From Paenibacillus pabuli (GTDB lineage: Bacteria; Bacillota; Bacilli; Paenibacillales; Paenibacillaceae): a stretch of DNA of 64,000 nt. Positions 8,589 through 18,163 of this stretch are shown one piece after another (the stretch's first letter is position 1; every line of letters begins with the position of its first letter). The position numbers were made by a program, and so were the translations under genes. The notes under the pieces were generated by a model. The model was not told the origin of the DNA. It saw only the letters and a program-made list of their open reading frames with translations, and did no database searches. The stretch spans positions 5,332,001 through 5,396,000 of the forward strand of contig NZ_CP073714.1 in NCBI RefSeq assembly GCF_023101145.1, in the 5' to 3' direction.

Positions 8589-10004
8589 CTAGTCTACTCT
8601 ATTCTGTAATGGAGCTGTTTTTAGCGCTTCGACCACATCCTCCAGCTTCATGCCACGTGAGGCCTTAAACAAGACAACGTCTCTGGAATGGAGATTCTCC
8701 AATAGATAACGAGTCAATTCTTCCTTGCTCTCAAAAGTGTGTACGGCTTCAGCCGGCATGTTCTGTCTTGCCCCTTCTGCGATACTCGCAGATAATGGGC
8801 CGTAAGCCAGCACCATATTCATTTTGTCGGGTGTAATGTATTCGCCGATTGCCCGATGGAGCTCATGCTCCTGAGGCCCCAGTTCAAGCATATCACCGAG
8901 TACAGCTACTTTAATCCGATACCCCTTGAGGCCTTCCAGCACATCCACAGCGGCTTTCATGGAGGTTGGGCTGGCGTTGTAAGCATCATTGAGCATCGTC
9001 AAACCGCTGACACCGTTAATAATCTCGATGCGCATGCCGGTTAATTTCAGATGGGACAGACCTGCCACAATCTGTTCAGCAGCTACTCCAAAATGACGGG
9101 CAACCGCTAATGCAGCAAGACAGTTGACCACATTATGTGTTCCCAATAATGGCAGTGTAAGAGCACCCTCACCAGACTGCTTGGTTGTAAACGCGACCCC
9201 GCTCTGGGCATTCATAATTCCAGTAGGATAATCATCATTATCCGTCTGCAAGCCAAAGGTATACCGCTGAAGTTCTTCAGGCAGCTTAGTCGCTGGCTCT
9301 GCCAGAACCTGCTCAATCAACGGTTCGTCGCCGTTGTAGATCAGCAATCCACCTGGTTTCATGCCAGCAGCAATTTCAACTTTTGCCCGAGCAATCTCCA
9401 ATCGGGATCCCAATTGAAGGAGATGAGATTCACCTATATTTGTGATGATCGCGACATCAGGTTGGGCAATTAAAGACAATTCCTCAATCTCCCCTCGGCC
9501 GCTCATACCCATCTCCAGAATTACGATCTCAGTATCATGTTCCATACTAAGTACGGTAAGTGGCAAACCGATATGGTTATTGAAGTTGCCTTGGGTCTTA
9601 TGCACTTTGAACGTGGTAGACAGAATGGCATCCACAATGTCCTTTGTTGTTGTTTTTCCATTGCTGCCTGTAATGCCTACAACGGAGGCCTTACTTTCTC
9701 TTAAATAGGAGGATGCAAGCTCCTGCAATGCAACCAGGGTATCCTCCACAATAATCATAGCACCTTGAGGTGCATCTCCATGATCCTTTTGCCATAATGC
9801 CCCGGCAGCGCCCTTCTCTACACAGGTTTGCACAAATTCATGTCCGTCAAACCTTTCGCCCACAAGCGGGATAAAGAGACTGCCTTGAACGGGCTTACGC
9901 GAATCTGTAAATACACCTTCTACACCAACATCACCATAAGCAGCAACGTCAGTTAGTGTTCCTCCACACATCTCGGCCAATTGTGCCAATGTTCTTTTTA
10001 TCAA
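8589..10004 (-). CDS. murF: UDP-MurNAc-tripeptide:D-Ala-D-Ala ligase MurF
   Basis: Adds the D-Ala-D-Ala dipeptide to the UDP-MurNAc tripeptide, completing the pentapeptide. 471 residues with the Mur-ligase layout: N-terminal substrate domain (FTDSRKPVQGSLFIPLVGERFDGHEF), ATPase P-loop GITGSNGKTTTKD near 113, NFNNHIGLPLT, and C-terminal domain with NDAYNASPTSM. The start is TTG overlapping the murE stop (TTGA, 10001-10004), with AAGGGG 9 nt upstream. B. subtilis keeps murF outside its dcw cluster; here it is inside, between murE and mraY. Confidence 0.96.
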   Translation of the reverse strand: MIKRTLAQLAEMCGGTLTDVAAYGDVGVEGVFTDSRKPVQGSLFIPLVGERFDGHEFVQTCVEKGAAGALWQKDHGDAPQGAMIIVEDTLVALQELASSYLRESKASVVGITGSNGKTTTKDIVDAILSTTFKVHKTQGNFNNHIGLPLTVLSMEHDTEIVILEMGMSGRGEIEELSLIAQPDVAIITNIGESHLLQLGSRLEIARAKVEIAAGMKPGGLLIYNGDEPLIEQVLAEPATKLPEELQRYTFGLQTDNDDYPTGIMNAQSGVAFTTKQSGEGALTLPLLGTHNVVNCLAALAVARHFGVAAEQIVAGLSHLKLTGMRIEIINGVSGLTMLNDAYNASPTSMKAAVDVLEGLKGYRIKVAVLGDMLELGPQEHELHRAIGEYITPDKMNMVLAYGPLSASIAEGARQNMPAEAVHTFESKEELTRYLLENLHSRDVVLFKASRGMKLEDVVEALKTAPLQNRVD

Positions 10005-11488
10005 TTGGATTTGCCCCTTATCGCTTCTTTCGCTATGATCCGATCGTCAAAGTCCGTCTTGGTTGTACCGATAATTTGATAGGTCTCATGGCCCTTACCC
10101 GCAATCAATACTACATCGGCAGGGCTTGCCATTTCAATAGCTTCATGAATCGCCTGGCGCCGATCCACAATCATCGTATAACGGTCAGGTTGAATGGCAT
10201 CTTCAATCAGGCCTTGTTCAATATCCTTCAAAATCAGATTGGGATCTTCTGTCCGCGGATTATCGGAAGTAACAAATACGATATCGCTATACTTCGCTGC
10301 AATTTTGCCCATTAGAGGCCGCTTGGTGCGATCTCGGTCGCCACCACATCCAAATACGCAGATCACACGTCCTTCAGCAAATTCTTTCACCGTCCGCAAT
10401 ACGTTCTCCAGGCCATCTGGGGTATGAGCATAGTCAACAATGACAGCAAACGACTGCCCTTCATCAACAGCCTCAACACGTCCATCTACGCCGGGTACCG
10501 TCTCCAAGCTGCGTTTGATCTCCTCCAGCGGAATGTCTTCAACCAGAGCAGCAGCGATGGCAGCCATTGCGTTGTACACATTGAATTTGCCTACCATGCG
10601 TAAACGAATATCGGTGCTGCCTCTGAATGTATCTACATGAAAAGAAGTACCTTGTGAGGTAATTGAAATTTGGGATGCACGTACATCCGCATTTTCCTCC
10701 ATGCCGTATGTAATTACTTCAGCTGCCGTTACAGATATAAAATAAGCTGCAGCGGGATCATCTGCGTTGATCACTGCAAATTTGCGCTTGGAAGCATCTG
10801 CGGTATATCCGTTACCCAACCGTGCAAAGAACAGGCCTTTGGCTCCGCGATATTCCTCCATGGAATGATGATAATCTAGATGATCCTGCGTCAAATTGGT
10901 AAATACAGCCGTACGGAATTCCGTCCCCTTCACCCGACCTTGCTCCAATGCGTGGGAGGAAACTTCCATAACACAACAGTCTGTGCCCGCTTGGACCATA
11001 TCATTTAGACTGCGCTGCAGGTCAAGTGCTTCCGGTGTAGTACCTGACATTGGGTACGTTCTCCCGTCATAACGCATTTGAATGGTTCCGATTAATCCTG
11101 TTTTTTGACCGAAGTCACTCATGATTTTTTCAATTAAATAGGTAGTCGTTGTTTTCCCGTTGGTTCCCGTTACACCAATCATATTCATCTTGCGGCTTGG
11201 TGAGTCAAAAAAGGTATCCGCCAGTACAGCCATGGCGAAACGGCTGTCTTTTACCAGCAGCTGCGGAACAGGCAGATCCAGCTCTCGTTCCACAACCAGT
11301 GCGACAGCTCCAGCATTTACGGCCTTCTCAGCATAATCATGCCCGTCAACCGTATGTCCTGGAAGACAGATAAACAGATCTCCCGGTTGTACCTGGCGAG
11401 AATCTGTCTGTAGGTTTTGACATTCTGTATTTGGTTCGCCAATGACACGGGCGGTAGTCAGCATTGATAAAAGTTGTTTTAAAAGCAC
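10001..11488 (-). CDS. murE: UDP-MurNAc-dipeptide:meso-diaminopimelate ligase MurE
   Basis: Adds the third stem-peptide residue. 495 residues with P-loop GVTGTNGKTTTTYL and the motif DNPRTED near residue 413. The DNPR sequence is the recognised determinant for meso-diaminopimelate (lysine-type enzymes have a different motif), so the wall should be of the DAP type. Start is GTG with GAGG upstream. Its stop overlaps the murF start by 4 nt. A 98-nt gap with a hairpin separates it from spoVD. Confidence 0.96.
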   Translation of the reverse strand: MLLKQLLSMLTTARVIGEPNTECQNLQTDSRQVQPGDLFICLPGHTVDGHDYAEKAVNAGAVALVVERELDLPVPQLLVKDSRFAMAVLADTFFDSPSRKMNMIGVTGTNGKTTTTYLIEKIMSDFGQKTGLIGTIQMRYDGRTYPMSGTTPEALDLQRSLNDMVQAGTDCCVMEVSSHALEQGRVKGTEFRTAVFTNLTQDHLDYHHSMEEYRGAKGLFFARLGNGYTADASKRKFAVINADDPAAAYFISVTAAEVITYGMEENADVRASQISITSQGTSFHVDTFRGSTDIRLRMVGKFNVYNAMAAIAAALVEDIPLEEIKRSLETVPGVDGRVEAVDEGQSFAVIVDYAHTPDGLENVLRTVKEFAEGRVICVFGCGGDRDRTKRPLMGKIAAKYSDIVFVTSDNPRTEDPNLILKDIEQGLIEDAIQPDRYTMIVDRRQAIHEAIEMASPADVVLIAGKGHETYQIIGTTKTDFDDRIIAKEAIRGKSN

Positions 11489-11576
11489 ATGAATAACCTC
11501 ACTTTTTCTTCGTTAATATCGTCAACACAGCCAATTAATGAAACGCAACTCAGTGCATTTTGTTGCGGTAGGGTTC

Positions 11577-11597
11577 AAGAGCCCCATCAGGGCTCTT
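11577..11597 (-). repeat. Hairpin across the spoVD stop codon
   Basis: AAGAGCCC (11577-11584) and GGGCTCTT (11590-11597) form a perfect 8-bp stem with a 5-nt loop that contains part of the spoVD TGA stop (11587-11589). No T-run follows on the minus strand, so it is not a standard terminator. It may protect the spoVD 3' end or tune read-through into murE. Confidence 0.6.
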
Positions 11598-13551
11598 GTC
11601 CTTCCTCCTTGCTATGATCATGAACATCATTCAGAACATCGCTCATATAAATGCGAATGGTAGATCCCTGTTCAACCCTTGCTCCTGGCTTTGGAGCCTG
11701 GTTAATAACATATTTTCCACTGCCGGATTTGGCGAGCATAAAATTCATATTCAGGTCCTCATACAAGTCTTCGACCGTAGCTCCTGTCAGATCGGGGACC
11801 GTCACAATTTTGGTTTCTCCATACTTGTATTCTTTGGCTACTTGATCCTTACGAACCGGAACATTCATATAATGCAACGCATCCTCAAGAATGTTCTGTA
11901 CAATCGGAGCCGCAACTACGCCGCCGAACTGAATCCCTTTCGGGTTATCCACCGCAGTATACACAACAATCTGCGGATCATCTGCTGGAGCAAAACCGAT
12001 AAAAGATACAATATGCTCGGTAGAGGAATAACGTCCATTGATTACCTTCTGGGCTGTACCCGTTTTGCCGCCAACCCGGTATCCATCAATAAACGCTGGA
12101 CGTCCCGTCCCCTTGGCAACGACACTCTCCAATGCTTCACGAACTTGCTTGGACGTATCTTCTGAGATGACTTGACGAACCAGTTCCGGCTTGGCCTCTT
12201 CCATCACTTCACCCGTTTCCGGATGAACCCACGCCTTTGTAACATAAGGCTTGTATAGTTTACCACCATTAATGGCTGCTGACACAGCCGCTACTTGCTG
12301 AATTGGTGTAACGGAGACCCCTTGACCAAAAGCAGTGGTCGCAAGCTCCACCGGTCCGACCCGTGACAGTTTAAACAGAATCCCGCTGGCCTCACCACTC
12401 AGATCAATGCCTGTTTTGGTGCCGAATCCAAAGTCTTTAATATAGGAGAATAACGATTCCTTGCCCAGTCTCTGACCAAGTGCAACAAATCCAGGGTTGC
12501 AGGAGTTCTCCACGACCTGGAGGAAGGTCTGGCTTCCATGGCCACCCTTTTTCCAGCAGCGCAGGCGAGCGCCTCCAACTTCGACAAATCCGGGATCATA
12601 GAACTGATCCTGCGTTAGATTCACTTTTTTCTCTTCAAGTGCTGCTGCAAGCGTAATAATTTTAAACGTTGAACCTGGTTCGTACGTCATCCAGATCGGT
12701 AAGTTCCGGTTGTATACTTCGGCTGGATATTGCTGATAATCCGCTGGTTCATACCCCGGTCTACTGGCCATGCCAAGGATTTCACCCGTCTTAGGGTTCA
12801 TTGCAATGGCAAGCGCTGAATTAGCCTGGAACTTGACCATGGCCTGATCAAGCTCTCTTTCCATGATGGACTGAATCGATTTATCAATAGTCAGCTTCAG
12901 GTTCAGCCCATCCTTTGGTTCCACATACTTCTCAGATGAGCCCGGCATAAGCCTTCCGGCCGCATCGGACAAGTAGGACACACTCCCGTTCATACCGTTC
13001 AGCTTGTCATCATATTTTTTCTCTACACCTGTTAGACCCTGATTATCAATGCCTGTAAATCCAAGAATATGAGCTGCTAGATCGTCATAAGGATAGAAAC
13101 GTTTATTATCCTCGGCAACAACGATACCCGGAAGCTTCAAATCACGGATGTGCTGAGCCTTCTCCATCGTAATTTTGCGGCCACCGGGTTGTAGTCTTAC
13201 AATTAGTTCTCTTTTCTTGATGGTTGCCAGCACTTTCTCTTCGGTCATCCCCAGCAAAGGAGCCAGTTCTCTTGCCGTTGTCTCCGCTTCCTTCACCTGG
13301 GCAGGAATCGCCATAATGGTTGGTGTAGTAATATTGTAGGCGAGAGAGGTTCCATTTCGATCCAGGATCTCTCCTCGTTTGGCTGAATAAGGAATATTCC
13401 GCCTCCAAGACTCCTCCGCTTTTGCAGATAGTTCCGGTCCTTTCCCTAACTGTACATAAGCAAGCCTGATCACCAAGGCTGAGAATAACAGAACTAAAAT
13501 CACTAAACTCCATAACAACCTGCGGCGTAAATTTACGCTTGACCCCTTCAC
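11587..13551 (-). CDS. spoVD: Sporulation-specific penicillin-binding protein SpoVD
   Basis: Class B transpeptidase for spore cortex synthesis, anchored in the membrane. 654 residues: one N-terminal span (about 11-31), a dimerisation/PBP domain opening with RGEILDRNG, the transpeptidase with active-site EPGSTFK (Ser294), SCN (350-352) and KTGT (496-499), and one C-terminal PASTA domain (about 581-642, VPDLTGATVEDL). One PASTA repeat and position next to pbpB match B. subtilis SpoVD. The second catalytic motif is SCN rather than the more common SxN with small polar residue. Start is GTG with GGGGGG upstream. A role in division instead of sporulation is less likely because pbpB is adjacent. Confidence 0.92.
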   Translation of the reverse strand: MKGSSVNLRRRLLWSLVILVLLFSALVIRLAYVQLGKGPELSAKAEESWRRNIPYSAKRGEILDRNGTSLAYNITTPTIMAIPAQVKEAETTARELAPLLGMTEEKVLATIKKRELIVRLQPGGRKITMEKAQHIRDLKLPGIVVAEDNKRFYPYDDLAAHILGFTGIDNQGLTGVEKKYDDKLNGMNGSVSYLSDAAGRLMPGSSEKYVEPKDGLNLKLTIDKSIQSIMERELDQAMVKFQANSALAIAMNPKTGEILGMASRPGYEPADYQQYPAEVYNRNLPIWMTYEPGSTFKIITLAAALEEKKVNLTQDQFYDPGFVEVGGARLRCWKKGGHGSQTFLQVVENSCNPGFVALGQRLGKESLFSYIKDFGFGTKTGIDLSGEASGILFKLSRVGPVELATTAFGQGVSVTPIQQVAAVSAAINGGKLYKPYVTKAWVHPETGEVMEEAKPELVRQVISEDTSKQVREALESVVAKGTGRPAFIDGYRVGGKTGTAQKVINGRYSSTEHIVSFIGFAPADDPQIVVYTAVDNPKGIQFGGVVAAPIVQNILEDALHYMNVPVRKDQVAKEYKYGETKIVTVPDLTGATVEDLYEDLNMNFMLAKSGSGKYVINQAPKPGARVEQGSTIRIYMSDVLNDVHDHSKEEGQEP

Positions 13552-13644
13552 GAAAAGATCCCCCCACTCGTCCCAAAATCATGATTGTGTTCCATTCATG
13601 AATATTCAGGACAACCGGGGGTTAGAACAAGCTGTCTGTGATCT

Positions 13645-15975
13645 CTATGGAAGTGAGGCCTCGTCCGATGTGTTATCAGACGATTTTGTCTCATTTGAAG
13701 GTGGATTTGTAGTATCCGTTTTACCCGTTTCTTCGGTGTTCCCCGATCCATCAGCTGTTCCCTGATTGTTAGTCTCGTCTCCTAATGCTGAATCAGAAGA
13801 CTCGGGAGCTTCATCTGCGATACCGGTAACTGCCGCTTTGGCCGTCTGCAGAACAAGCTCAACCGTTCTCTGTTCGCCTGACACCTGCTCCGTCTGCTTC
13901 ACGACATATCCTTCACCTTTAACGGTCACGCCCACCTTCATAAGGGAGAGCACTTCAAGGGCATCCCGAAGAGATTCGCCAGTTAGATCAGGGATCTTCA
14001 TCTTGCTGCTCTCTTCGGTCAACAGGTAGATTCGTTGACCAGGATTCATGGCAGCACCCGCCACAGGATATTGGCGAATGACATTTTCACCCTGACCAAG
14101 CGTCTCATAGGCAATCCCTGCGTTCAAAAGTTGGCTTCTAGCCTGCTTGGCTGTTTTACCTGACAGATCAGGAGCTTTAGCTTGAACGACCGGGGTTGTT
14201 TTTGACTTTTTGTCAGTGGTCTTTACTGTATCTTTGGGAACTCCCATGTACTGAAGAGCTTTGCTGGCGATCTTCTTGAATACCGGAGCAGCTGCAGTTC
14301 CTCCACCAATATTAGCACCATCCGGCTGGTCAATGACAACCAGGATCGCAATTTTGGGATTATTTACAGGTGCAAATCCGATAAATGAAACAACATCCTT
14401 GGATTTACTGTAGTCCCCGTTCACAACTTTTCTTGCTGTACCGGTTTTACCTGCTACACGGTATCCTTCGATATAGGCATTGCGTCCGGTACCAATCGTC
14501 TGATCCGCTACGACCTGTTCCAGATACCCGCTCACCAGTTTGGAAGACTCCTTGGAAATAACCTGACGAACAACCTTCGGCTTGATTACTTCGGATGAAC
14601 CGTCATTTGGATTGATAATCTCCTTCACCAAGTGCGGCTCCATGAGTTTCCCACCATTGGCAATGGCTGAAATGGCTGCTACCTGCTGGATTGGCGTTAC
14701 CTGTACAAGACCATGACCGTAGGCTGCTGTTGCAATTTCCGATTTATAAACCAGCGGCTTGATTGGTGAAGCCGATTCACTCGGCAGATCAATGCCTGTC
14801 TTTTTACCAAAACCGAACAGGTCTATGTAATGACGCAAACGTTCACCGCCAAGCATGTTATAGCCCAGATTAACAAACGCAATGTTACTTGAACGTTTGA
14901 CTCCTTCCAAGTAGGAAATCCGGCCATAGGCATGACCGTTATCACTGATTGGATAGCCACCAATATAGATCCTCTTGGATTCAAACGTAGCATTCGGATC
15001 AAACAGCTTCTCTTCAACCGCACCCGCCAAAGTTACAATTTTAAAAGTAGACCCTGGTTCATAGATGGATTGTATCGCATGGTTGACAAAATTTTTCTGA
15101 TCCGGCGTTTCCGCATACGTATTAGGATTAAAGGTCGGCCAATTGGCCATTCCTAAGATTTCCATTGTGTTGGGATCTGCTGCAATGACAGTCATGCTCA
15201 ATGGATTGTACTGGGCTACCGCTTCTTTCATTGCATCTTCGATGTAGTACTGAATGGTATCATCAATCGTCAGCTTTAAGTTACTTCCATTCTGTGGTGG
15301 AAGGTAGTTGTCCTGGGAATCAGGCAGCTTGTACCCTTTGGCATCCTTCTGATAGTTCAGATAACCATCCGTACCTGTAAGCTGTTCATCATAGGAGACT
15401 TCAAGTCCGTTAACCGCTTTGCCATCACGGCTCATGTATCCCAGCAGATGAGAGGCGAGCGTTTCTTCCGGATAAAATCGCTTCGACTCCTGTGTCATGA
15501 CAATAGCGTTTTTAGCCTTGTAGTCATCCTGAAGTTTTTCGCGAAATTCGTCTACCTTAGCAGCGAGTTCAGGGCTAATTTTATACCCTTCACTTCGTAT
15601 TTCACGTTGTTGATAGAATGTCCCATCTTTCTTTTTGGCTGTTACAAGTGCGCGCATTTCGCTCTCATTTTTACCCAACAATCCGGATAATTTGTCAATA
15701 ACCACATCTTCAATCCCAAGTTGATTAATCATCTCCGGATTTACAGATACCGTGTAAGCAGGCGCATCCGTCGCCAAAATGTTACCATTACGGTCTGTGA
15801 TTGTCCCACGACTCGCCTTGATGGTTTGTTCGCGTTCAACCAACCCAGCTGCTCTTTCCTGCCAAATGCCCCCATTAACAACCTGAATAAAAAAGATGCG
15901 GGTTATTAATACAAGAAAAAAGAGGGTAATACATCCCCCTATAAGCAGCGTGCGCATCTTTATTCTTTTTACCAT
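13645..15975 (-). CDS. pbpB: Division penicillin-binding protein PBP2B (FtsI-type)
   Basis: Septal class B transpeptidase, partner of FtsW and of the FtsL/DivIB/DivIC complex. 776 residues: membrane span about 8-30, PBP dimerisation domain from RGTITDRNG, transpeptidase motifs EPGSTFK (Ser309), SSN (362-364) and KTGT (510-513), then two PASTA domains (about 600-655 and 659-710). After the PASTA domains comes a tail of about 60 residues very rich in Ser, Thr, Asn, Asp and Glu, longer than in B. subtilis PBP2B. Clear AGAGGTG site before the ATG. It lies between ftsL and spoVD, the usual place for the division PBP. Confidence 0.94.
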   Translation of the reverse strand: MVKRIKMRTLLIGGCITLFFLVLITRIFFIQVVNGGIWQERAAGLVEREQTIKASRGTITDRNGNILATDAPAYTVSVNPEMINQLGIEDVVIDKLSGLLGKNESEMRALVTAKKKDGTFYQQREIRSEGYKISPELAAKVDEFREKLQDDYKAKNAIVMTQESKRFYPEETLASHLLGYMSRDGKAVNGLEVSYDEQLTGTDGYLNYQKDAKGYKLPDSQDNYLPPQNGSNLKLTIDDTIQYYIEDAMKEAVAQYNPLSMTVIAADPNTMEILGMANWPTFNPNTYAETPDQKNFVNHAIQSIYEPGSTFKIVTLAGAVEEKLFDPNATFESKRIYIGGYPISDNGHAYGRISYLEGVKRSSNIAFVNLGYNMLGGERLRHYIDLFGFGKKTGIDLPSESASPIKPLVYKSEIATAAYGHGLVQVTPIQQVAAISAIANGGKLMEPHLVKEIINPNDGSSEVIKPKVVRQVISKESSKLVSGYLEQVVADQTIGTGRNAYIEGYRVAGKTGTARKVVNGDYSKSKDVVSFIGFAPVNNPKIAILVVIDQPDGANIGGGTAAAPVFKKIASKALQYMGVPKDTVKTTDKKSKTTPVVQAKAPDLSGKTAKQARSQLLNAGIAYETLGQGENVIRQYPVAGAAMNPGQRIYLLTEESSKMKIPDLTGESLRDALEVLSLMKVGVTVKGEGYVVKQTEQVSGEQRTVELVLQTAKAAVTGIADEAPESSDSALGDETNNQGTADGSGNTEETGKTDTTNPPSNETKSSDNTSDEASLP

Positions 15976-16025
15976 CGGTACACCTCTTTTGCTTCAGCAC
16001 TTTGTAAGGATTGATACAAAATGTT

Positions 16026-16454
16026 CTACTTATTTGCTGTATCCGAGGATGATTCAGTACCTGTCGAGTTTGTTGTACTTGTTGAGCGAGGTACAAAAAT
16101 GACATCCTTGCCGGAAGCCTCAACGTAACCAAGTTTGCGAGCATTCTCGATGACCAGATTGTTCAATTTTTCTTTTTCCATTTGCAGATCTGCAATGTCT
16201 TTCTCAGCTTCTCTCACGTCAGACAATGTTGTCTGTGCCTGCTTATTCAGATCATAGATGTGAGCGTAACGCGACATCATTACACCACCCACAACAATAA
16301 CTGCAAGCAGAGTCATCAAATACAAAAATTTCTCGCGTGCCGGAAGACCGGTACGACGGGTCACCACTTTGGTAGTTTCCTTGTACCGCTGCTGGGTCAC
16401 ACGTTCTTGGGACGCTTTTTCTTTCACTGCCAGATTACCACGTGTATATGCCAT
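16026..16454 (-). CDS. ftsL: Cell division protein FtsL
   Basis: Small bitopic divisome protein that pairs with DivIC through a coiled coil and helps activate FtsW-PBP2B. 142 residues: basic N-terminal tail, one membrane span at about 42-61, then a heptad-rich helix (LNKQAQTTLSDVREAEKDI region) and a Ser/Thr-rich end. Similarity in this family is low, so the call rests on size, architecture and position between rsmH and pbpB. The ATG has a GGAG-rich ribosome site. Confidence 0.9.
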   Translation of the reverse strand: MAYTRGNLAVKEKASQERVTQQRYKETTKVVTRRTGLPAREKFLYLMTLLAVIVVGGVMMSRYAHIYDLNKQAQTTLSDVREAEKDIADLQMEKEKLNNLVIENARKLGYVEASGKDVIFVPRSTSTTNSTGTESSSDTANK

Positions 16455-16481
16455 ACTCCGACTCTCTCCTCTGTTCTTGAT

Positions 16482-17432
16482 TTACAGTTTCTCCGCTACA
16501 CGCAGCTTCGCTGAACGAGCACGGGAGTTCTCGGCCAGTTCCGTTTCCGTTGGAATCAGCGGCTTTCTGTTCACTAAACGCAAGACACCCTTACCGCCGC
16601 AAACACACAACGGGAAATCGGGAGGGCATGTACATTTCTCCAGATAACTGCTAAAAATCTGTTTGCATATCCGGTCCTCAAGTGAGTGAAAAGTAATAAC
16701 AGATACACGTCCGCCAGGTGCCAAGCACCGAACGGCCTGATGTAACGCTTCTTCGAACGCGCCAAGCTCATCGTTAACCGCAATTCGCAATGCCTGGAAG
16801 CTGCGCTTCGCAGGATGTCCACCGGTTCGACGAGCTGCTGCCGGAATACCTTCTTTGATTAATTCTACCAGTTCACCAGTAGTCTCAATCGTAGATTGCT
16901 TCCGCTTTTCAACAATGACACGAGCAATTCTTCTGGAGAATTTCTCTTCACCATAGCGATACAAAATGTTGGCAATCTCCTCTTCCGGCCATTCATTAAC
17001 GATTTCTTTGGCGGTAAGGGATGCATCCTGGTCCATACGCATATCCAACGGAGCATCGTGATTGTAACTAAATCCACGTTCCCCTTCGTCGAATTGCGGT
17101 GATGATACGCCCAAGTCATACAAGATACCATCTACCTGCGGCACGCCATCTTTCGTCGGTACATCCAGTTCTTTCAGTACCTGTTCCAGATCACGGAAAT
17201 TGGTTTTGACCAATGTAATCCGCTCTCCATACGGAGCCAATTTTTCACGCGCGTTATCCAAAGCCCAATCATCCTGATCCAGTGCGATCAGACGTCCCCC
17301 TGGACCGAGCTTGGATGCAATCACGGAGCTATGTCCGCCACCGCCTAAAGTGCAGTCCACGTATATACCGTCCTGCTTGATGTTTAAACCCTCTGTTGCC
17401 TCTTCTTTGAGTACGGTTATGTGGTGAAACAA
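16482..17432 (-). CDS. rsmH: 16S rRNA (cytosine-1402-N4) methyltransferase RsmH
   Basis: SAM-dependent methylation of the 16S rRNA P-site nucleotide C1402. 316 residues: starts FHHITVLKEEATEGL, then the SAM motif DCTLGGGGHSS (about 25-35), LYDLGVSSPQFDEGERGFSY, and the C-terminal HSLEDRICKQIF and SRARSAKLRVAE motifs typical of MraW. The start codon is TTG with AGGAGGGG 6 nt upstream. It follows mraZ by 18 nt, the near-universal order at the head of dcw clusters. Confidence 0.97.
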   Translation of the reverse strand: MFHHITVLKEEATEGLNIKQDGIYVDCTLGGGGHSSVIASKLGPGGRLIALDQDDWALDNAREKLAPYGERITLVKTNFRDLEQVLKELDVPTKDGVPQVDGILYDLGVSSPQFDEGERGFSYNHDAPLDMRMDQDASLTAKEIVNEWPEEEIANILYRYGEEKFSRRIARVIVEKRKQSTIETTGELVELIKEGIPAAARRTGGHPAKRSFQALRIAVNDELGAFEEALHQAVRCLAPGGRVSVITFHSLEDRICKQIFSSYLEKCTCPPDFPLCVCGGKGVLRLVNRKPLIPTETELAENSRARSAKLRVAEKL

Positions 17433-17450
17433 CCTGCACCCCTCCTGACT

Positions 17451-17888
17451 TTATAGATCAAAATTAAAATCGACCAGCTTTTCGGCAATGTCGTTGAATG
17501 CTTCTTCGGATTGATTGAAATAACTCTCCCATATGCCTTTGCTCCAAATCTCCACCCGGTTCGACACGCCAAGAACAACACAATCCTTGTCCAGCTTGGC
17601 ATACTCTCTAAGATTGCCCGGCAAATTTACCCTACCCTGTTTGTCCAATTCACATTCGGTGGCACCCGAGAAAAAAAAACGGGTAAACGCACGTGCATCG
17701 GATTTCATCAATGGCAGTGCTTTGAGCTTCTGTTCCATGACCCCCCACTCCTCCATGGGGTACACGAAAAGACACTGGTCCAAACCCCGTGTGACAACGA
17801 AAGACGGTCCCAGAGATTCGCGGAATTTAGCCGGAATAATAACCCGACCCTTGTCATCAATGCTATGTTGGAACTCCCCCATAAACAT
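17451..17888 (-). CDS. mraZ: Transcriptional regulator MraZ
   Basis: AbrB-fold regulator that binds repeats in front of its own operon. 145 residues from the ATG at 17888 (MFMGEFQHSIDDKGR), the family's usual start; an in-frame GTG at 17900 has no usable ribosome site. Both SpoVT/AbrB-like halves are visible: DDKGRVIIPAKFRE (about 11-24) and the second copy ELDKQGRVNLPGNLREYA (about 79-96). The first gene of the dcw operon; three MraZ-box-like repeats lie 19-45 nt upstream of its start. Confidence 0.96.
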   Translation of the reverse strand: MFMGEFQHSIDDKGRVIIPAKFRESLGPSFVVTRGLDQCLFVYPMEEWGVMEQKLKALPLMKSDARAFTRFFFSGATECELDKQGRVNLPGNLREYAKLDKDCVVLGVSNRVEIWSKGIWESYFNQSEEAFNDIAEKLVDFNFDL

Positions 17889-17906
17889 TGGCCCACTCAC
17901 TCCTCA

Positions 17907-17933
17907 CCCGTTTCTCCCACTTTGCCCCACTTT
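17907..17933 (-). promoter_or_regulatory. Triple MraZ-box operator in front of mraZ
   Basis: On the minus strand three copies spaced 10 nt apart read AAAGTGG, GGC, AAAGTGG, GAG, AAACGGG. MraZ boxes described for Mycoplasma and other bacteria are AAAGTGK or TGGGN repeats at about 10-nt spacing, so this fits an autoregulatory operator. It lies between the predicted transcription start and the start codon, a position suited to repression. Confidence 0.75.
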
Positions 17934-17946
17934 CCACCACCTAAGC

Positions 17947-17974
17947 ATAATAGATTCGCACAAAAAAATCAAAA
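17947..17974 (-). promoter_or_regulatory. SigA-type promoter of the dcw operon (mraZ)
   Basis: A TATTAT -10 box (17947-17952) with a weak TTTTGA -35 box (17969-17974) 16 nt upstream. Transcription would start around 17940, just upstream of the MraZ boxes and about 50 nt before mraZ. Confidence 0.55.
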
Positions 17975-18013
17975 CCCTTCTTGCTGGCTTTACTTTTTTT
18001 CATTTCGCAACCG

Positions 18014-18057
18014 CAAAAAAACGCCTCTGATCCTGTCACTCAGGATCAAAGACGTTT
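18014..18057 (-). terminator. Rho-independent terminator after ahcY
   Basis: A 17-bp stem (18019-18035 with 18041-18057, two G-U pairs) with a 5-nt loop is followed on the minus strand by seven T residues. It insulates ahcY from the mraZ promoter. Confidence 0.88.
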
Positions 18058-18163
18058 CCCGTTTACGGGCAATCGTACGTACACCCGCGTATGAGCCATA
18101 TCATTAATAAACCATTTTAAACCCTTTGAAGCACTTAATCAGCTTGTAATTAATGGATGCCTT

